Positions 60,723-64,000 of a stretch of DNA of 64,000 nucleotides are shown here, piece by piece (within the stretch, counting starts at the first letter, position 1; every line of letters begins with the position of its first letter). The notes under the pieces are model-generated. The model was given only the letters and a program-made list of their open reading frames with translations. It ran no database searches and was not told the DNA's origin. The DNA is from Teichococcus wenyumeiae (GTDB lineage Bacteria > Pseudomonadota > Alphaproteobacteria > Acetobacterales > Acetobacteraceae), in NCBI RefSeq assembly GCF_003696345.1, contig NZ_RFLX01000018.1:19578-83577 (forward strand). Reading direction: 5' to 3'. Position numbers and translations under genes: made by a program.

Positions 60723-61115
60723 ATGAGCGTTACCCAGCCGAACGAGACCCAGCGCCCCACCATCCTGGTTGTCGAGGATGAACCCATCGTGCGCATGGTC
60801 ACCGTGGCGATGCTGGAGGACATGGGCTTCCGCGCCACCGAGGCCGCCAATGCCGCCGCCGTGCTGGCGAAGGTGGACCCTGGCGAAGGCGCGCTGGAGG
60901 CCGTGTTGCTGGACATCAACATCCCGGGCGCCCGGGGCCGCGACATGGTGGACGAGATCCGCGCTGTCCGTCCCAATCTGCCGGTGCTGATCGCCAGCGG
61001 TGCGGATACGGAGGAGTTGCGGCAGCGCTTCATCCAGCACGGGCAGTTGGACTTCCTGCCCAAGCCCTATGCCAATGCCGAACTGCGCCAGGCGCTGGAG
61101 CGCCTGGGGCTCTAA
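60723..61115 (+). CDS. Single-domain response regulator
   Basis: 130 residues: TILVVEDEPIVRMVTVAML (acidic pair), phospho-acceptor Asp in AVLLDINIPGARGRDMVD, VLIASGAD and Lys in FLPKPYANAELR. No output domain. It resembles receivers associated with HWE kinases, such as those at 16-19 kb, but there is no kinase beside it. ATG 60723 (MSVTQPNETQ) follows GAGAGA; an in-frame ATG at 60642 is less likely. Partner unknown. Confidence 0.88.
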   Translation: MSVTQPNETQRPTILVVEDEPIVRMVTVAMLEDMGFRATEAANAAAVLAKVDPGEGALEAVLLDINIPGARGRDMVDEIRAVRPNLPVLIASGADTEELRQRFIQHGQLDFLPKPYANAELRQALERLGL

Positions 61116-61200
61116 GGCGCGCCGGCCCCACGGGGGGCCTGACCGCCAGGGGCGCCGCGGCTATCATGCCGGCACCCTTCTGAACCCAACCCGGACCTTC

Positions 61201-61929
61201 ATGCCTCCTTCTCAGGATACCGAGATCGCGCGCGTCAAGGCGCGCATCCGCGCGCTGGCCGACCGCACCGTCTCCAATGGCTGCACCGAGGCCGAGGCCA
61301 TGGCGGCGGCTGAGATGGTCGGCCGGCTGCTGGAGCGCTATGCCCTTTCCATGGAGGAGATCGACCTGCGGGAAGCCCGCTGCGTCCAGGTCGAGATCCC
61401 CCTCCCCGGCCGGCAGCGGCGGCCGATCGATGGCTGCGTGCCGGCCATCGCCCGCTTCTGCGACTGCAAGGTCTGGCTGGCGCGCGATGGCGCCGGGCCG
61501 CGCTACGTCTTCTTCGGCTTCGAGACGGATACATCACTCGCCGCCTATCTGTTCCAGGTCGTCGGCCGCGCCATGGTGGTGGAGCTGGAGCGGTTCCGCG
61601 CCACCCGCCCGGCCCTGCGCGGCGTGCCGCTGCGGCAGGCCAGCACCAGCTTCCAGCAGGGCATGGCGGCGCGGCTGGCCGAGCGGCTGGAGACCATGCA
61701 TGCCGAGCGGGAGGCCGGCGTGGCGGCGCAGCGGCAGACCGGCACCGCGCTGATCCTGGTGAAGCACCGCGTGGTGGAAGATGCCTTCCGCGAGACCGGC
61801 ACGCGGCTGGTGTCCGGCGGCCGCCGCAGCCTGCGCCAGGACGCCGCCTTCCGGCATGGCGAGGCAGCGGGGGAGCGGGTGAACCTGAACCGCCCCGTCT
61901 CCGGCGATGGGCGCGGCCTTCTGGAATGA
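61201..61929 (+). CDS. DUF2786-domain protein
   Basis: 242 residues. The N-terminal DUF2786 pattern is visible: EIARVKARIRALADRTVSNGCTEAEAMAAAEMVGRLLERYALSMEEIDL. A second conserved part covers RFCDCKVWLARDGAGPRYVFFGFETDTSLAAYLFQVV and SFQQGMAARLAERLETM. Such proteins occur in phages and bacterial chromosomes with unknown function. ATG 61201 is the family start. Its stop overlaps the start of a HExxH protein gene (ATGA), suggesting the two act together. Confidence 0.82.
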   Translation: MPPSQDTEIARVKARIRALADRTVSNGCTEAEAMAAAEMVGRLLERYALSMEEIDLREARCVQVEIPLPGRQRRPIDGCVPAIARFCDCKVWLARDGAGPRYVFFGFETDTSLAAYLFQVVGRAMVVELERFRATRPALRGVPLRQASTSFQQGMAARLAERLETMHAEREAGVAAQRQTGTALILVKHRVVEDAFRETGTRLVSGGRRSLRQDAAFRHGEAAGERVNLNRPVSGDGRGLLE

Positions 61930-62363
61930 GGCGCGACCACCAGCGCGCCCGGGTCTATGCCTGGGAAGACGCGCATGTGGCGCCGCATGGCCAGGACCTG
62001 CTGCCCTTCTCCGCCGCGCAGCCGATGGTGGAGGCGATCTGGGCGGAGATGGGCCTGCGCTACCCCCCAGCGGTGGAACCGCTGCCGCCGCAATCCCGCC
62101 GGGTGCAGGCCGATGCCAACCGGCTGCGCCTGCGGCTGCCGCCGCAATGGCCAAGCTGGCTGCTGCTGCATGAACTGGCCCATGCCATGACCAGCACCCA
62201 TGACGGTGCCTCGGACGGCCATGGGCCGCGCTTCATGGGCCTCTACCTGCAACTGCTGGAACGCTACCTGCGGCTGCCGGCCTCGGCGCTGGCGCCGTCC
62301 CTGGCAGAGGCCGGCATCGTCTGGGACCCGGCGGCCCGGCCCATCTTCCTGGACCCGGCCTGA
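61926..62363 (+). CDS. Putative zinc metallopeptidase (SprT-like, HExxH), unknown family
   Basis: 145 residues. LLLHELAHAMTSTHDGASDGHGPRFMGLY contains HELAH, a HExxH zinc motif, with a further His 18-20 residues later (DGHGPRF) able to be the third ligand. This arrangement resembles small SprT-like or gluzincin-related peptidases; otherwise the sequence is not recognised. No signal peptide, so cytosolic. Translationally coupled to the DUF2786 gene, which could be its partner, inhibitor or substrate adaptor. Confidence 0.72.
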   Translation: MRRDHQRARVYAWEDAHVAPHGQDLLPFSAAQPMVEAIWAEMGLRYPPAVEPLPPQSRRVQADANRLRLRLPPQWPSWLLLHELAHAMTSTHDGASDGHGPRFMGLYLQLLERYLRLPASALAPSLAEAGIVWDPAARPIFLDPA

Positions 62364-62367
62364 GCCT

Positions 62368-62970
62368 TCAGCCCGGCAGACGCAGCCCGCGCAGGCTGGC
62401 GGGGAGCTGCAACTGCGGATAGCCCGGCAGGCGGAAGCGGCCGGGGTCCTGCGGCCCGTAGCTGACGCGGGTGGCTTCCAGCACTTCCTGCCGCCCGGTC
62501 TGCTGCGCGCGCAGCAGCACGCCGTCCTGCGTCAGGCAGGCGGTGCCGCCCTTGCCGTCCCGTCGCTCGATGTGCCAGTCCGTGCAGCCCATGCCGGCGA
62601 TGGTGCGGCGGCCCAGCCGCGTGACGCGCCCCTGGGACTCCGGCCGGTCCAGCAGCATGGCGATCTCGGGCGCCTGCGGCAGGCGCATCACCAGCCGCTG
62701 GCCTTCCATGACCATGAAGGCGCGCTGGCTCGGCTGTTCCACCATCAGCCAGCCAGGGGCGGAGGCATTGTCCACCCGCAGCACCCGCTGGCTGGACAGC
62801 CAGGCGGCATTGATGTCCCCAGGCATCCGGTCACTGCCCGTCAGGCGGAAGGTCACGGACACATCGCGGGTGGGCAGCAGGGTCGGGCTCTGCTGCGCCA
62901 GGGCAGGCGCCGCCAGCAGTGGCAGCGCCAGGAGCGAGGATGTCAGGGCCGTGGCGAGGCGCCGCTTCAT
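62368..62970 (-). CDS. Secreted protein of unknown function (DUF4412-like)
   Basis: 200 residues with a clear signal peptide (MKRRLATALTSSLLALPLLAAPALA). The mature part is mostly beta-strand: DVSVTFRLTGSDRMPGDINAAW, RVLRVDNASAPGWLMVEQP, FMVMEGQRLVMRLPQ and two Cys (GMGCTDWH, TACLTQDG). It vaguely recalls DUF4412/LolA-type periplasmic proteins, but I do not assign a function. ATG 62970 gives a perfect signal; ATG 62988 is possible. Independent of neighbours. Confidence 0.72.
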   Translation of the reverse strand: MKRRLATALTSSLLALPLLAAPALAQQSPTLLPTRDVSVTFRLTGSDRMPGDINAAWLSSQRVLRVDNASAPGWLMVEQPSQRAFMVMEGQRLVMRLPQAPEIAMLLDRPESQGRVTRLGRRTIAGMGCTDWHIERRDGKGGTACLTQDGVLLRAQQTGRQEVLEATRVSYGPQDPGRFRLPGYPQLQLPASLRGLRLPG

Positions 62971-63048
62971 GGTTCTTCTCCCGGTCATGCGTCCTCTTAC
63001 ATGGCGACGCCGGCCGGAAGCATCACCCCCGGCGCGGCCGTTGCCATC

Positions 63049-64000
63049 TCATAGTCCGTGGAAGAGGTCGGTGGAGAGGTAGCGTTCGGCGAAGGAGGCG
63101 GCGATGCCGGTGATGAGCTTGCCGTGGTGCTCGGGCTGCTGGGCGAGGTCGAGCATGGCATGCAGTACGGCGCCGGAGGAGATGCCGATGGGGATGCCCT
63201 CGGTGCGGGCGCAGAGGCGGGCGGCGGCGAAGGCCTCGCGTTCGGTGACGCGGCGCAGCAGGTCGACCTTCTCCAGCTCCAGCACACCGGGCTTGAAGCC
63301 GGCGCCGATGCCCTGGATCTCGTGCGGCCCCGGGTCGTCGCCGGAGAGAAAGGCGGATTCCGCCGGCTCGACGCCCACCAGCGTCAGCCCCGGGCGGCGC
63401 GGCTTCAGCGCGGTGGCGATGCCGGTCAGCGTGCCGCCGGTGCCGAGGCCGGCCACCACCACATCCACCTCGCCTGCGGTGTCGGCCCAGATCTCCTCGG
63501 CCGTGGTGGCGGCGTGGACGGCGGGGTTGGCCGGGTTGTCGAACTGGCGCGGCATCCAGGCGCCGGGGGTGGCGGCGGCGATGCGCTCGGCCTCGGCGAT
63601 GGCGCCGGCCATCCCCAGCGGCGCCGGGGTCAGCACCACCTCGGCGCCGAGCAGCCGCAGCATCTTGCGCCGCTCGGCCGAGGCGCCGTCGGGCATGGTG
63701 ACCACCAGGCGGTAGCCTTTGGCCGCGGCGACAAAGGCCAGCGCGATGCCGGTATTGCCGGAGGTGGGCTCGACAATGGTCTGCGGCGGCTCGGCATCGG
63801 GGGTGAGCAGGCCGGCAGCCTCGGCCTCGGCCACCATGGCCTGGCCGATGCGGTCCTTGAGCGAGGCCAATGGGTTGAAGAACTCCAGCTTCAGCGCCAG
63901 GCGGGCCTGCAGGCCGTGCGCCGCCTCCAGCCGCGGCAGGCGGACCAGCGGCGTGGCGCCGATGGTGTCAAGGATGCTGTGGAAGAGGCGGCCCTGGGCG
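63049..64000 (-). CDS. cysK: Cysteine synthase A (O-acetylserine sulfhydrylase), N-terminus beyond window
   Basis: The frame continues off the right edge; about 316 residues are visible. Family hallmarks: PLP Lys in FFNPLASLKDRIGQAM, substrate loop VEPTSGNTGIALAF, phosphate loop VVAGLGTGGTLTGIATAL and the late Ser in GIPIGISSGAVL. It joins O-acetylserine and sulfide to make cysteine. The visible start of the fold is HSILDTIGATPLVRLPR, close to the true N-terminus, so only a few residues are missing. Confidence 0.93.
   Translation of the reverse strand, partial: AQGRLFHSILDTIGATPLVRLPRLEAAHGLQARLALKLEFFNPLASLKDRIGQAMVAEAEAAGLLTPDAEPPQTIVEPTSGNTGIALAFVAAAKGYRLVVTMPDGASAERRKMLRLLGAEVVLTPAPLGMAGAIAEAERIAAATPGAWMPRQFDNPANPAVHAATTAEEIWADTAGEVDVVVAGLGTGGTLTGIATALKPRRPGLTLVGVEPAESAFLSGDDPGPHEIQGIGAGFKPGVLELEKVDLLRRVTEREAFAAARLCARTEGIPIGISSGAVLHAMLDLAQQPEHHGKLITGIAASFAERYLSTDLFHGL

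Noticed and set aside
1..64000. CRISPR arrays, tRNA, rRNA and complete insertion sequences
   Set aside because: I looked for regularly spaced repeats, cloverleaf patterns and transposase motifs by eye and found none convincing. The only repeat array is the iterons.

Overview
The window is about 70% G+C, densely packed, and full of ATGA, GTGA or TGATG gene overlaps. Bug-type solute receptors, CaiB/BaiF CoA-transferases, a Co-type nitrile hydratase, a bacteriophytochrome kinase, HWE/HisKA_2 kinases and Ku/LigD repair together suggest an alphaproteobacterium, most likely an Acetobacteraceae member of the Roseomonas type. This is inferred from gene content only. A replication initiator gene (53143-54120) surrounded by about eleven copies of a 15-bp iteron shows that the DNA belongs to a plasmid or chromid, or carries an integrated plasmid replicon. 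No parAB genes, rRNA, tRNA, CRISPR array or convincing insertion sequence was seen.

Left third (1-26.8 kb). A truncated RpiR/MurR regulator is followed by a tightly coupled six-gene catabolic operon (cupin, Bug receptor, CaiB CoA-transferase, acyl-CoA dehydrogenase-like protein, MaoC hydratase, HpcH/CitE lyase) with a divergent LysR regulator. Its logic and layout resemble itaconate or C5-dicarboxylate degradation clusters. Next comes a three-gene membrane module (HAD-UbiA phosphoribosyltransferase, SMR-type flippase, polytopic GT-C-like protein) that looks like a polyprenyl-phosphate-pentose pathway. After a 774-bp gene-free stretch there is a triheme cytochrome c beside a molybdenum aldehyde/isoquinoline oxidoreductase whose two other subunits are pseudogenes. 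A light-signalling cluster follows: response regulator, GAF-HWE kinase and a divergent bacteriophytochrome. Then come a CDC48/VAT-type double AAA+ ATPase, a frameshifted alpha/beta hydrolase and a pqiABC lipid-transport operon.

Middle (26.8-45 kb). This part holds an MhqO/MhqD-like dioxygenase-hydrolase pair with a divergent LysR regulator, a NUDIX hydrolase, a nagB-nagA-receptor operon with a divergent ROK repressor, a second CaiB transferase, a copper-efflux operon (copA-cueR-copZ) with a CueR-type operator, a secreted trypsin-like protease, a parDE toxin-antitoxin pair with a palindromic operator, an isochorismatase-like hydrolase with NAD synthetase, and arginase.

Right part (45-64 kb). 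A two-gene bacterial NHEJ operon (ligD-ku) and a MATE exporter lead to an iron-related divergent locus: FhuF and an FMN hydroxyacid oxidase on one side, an HmoA-like monooxygenase on the other, with a Fur-box-like palindrome between them. The repA/iteron origin comes next. It is followed by an M20 amidohydrolase plus peptide-type receptor, Co-type nitrile hydratase (alpha, beta, activator), a lipoprotein esterase, DUF3126, a single-domain response regulator, a DUF2786 plus HExxH protein pair, a secreted protein of unknown function, and cysteine synthase running off the right edge.
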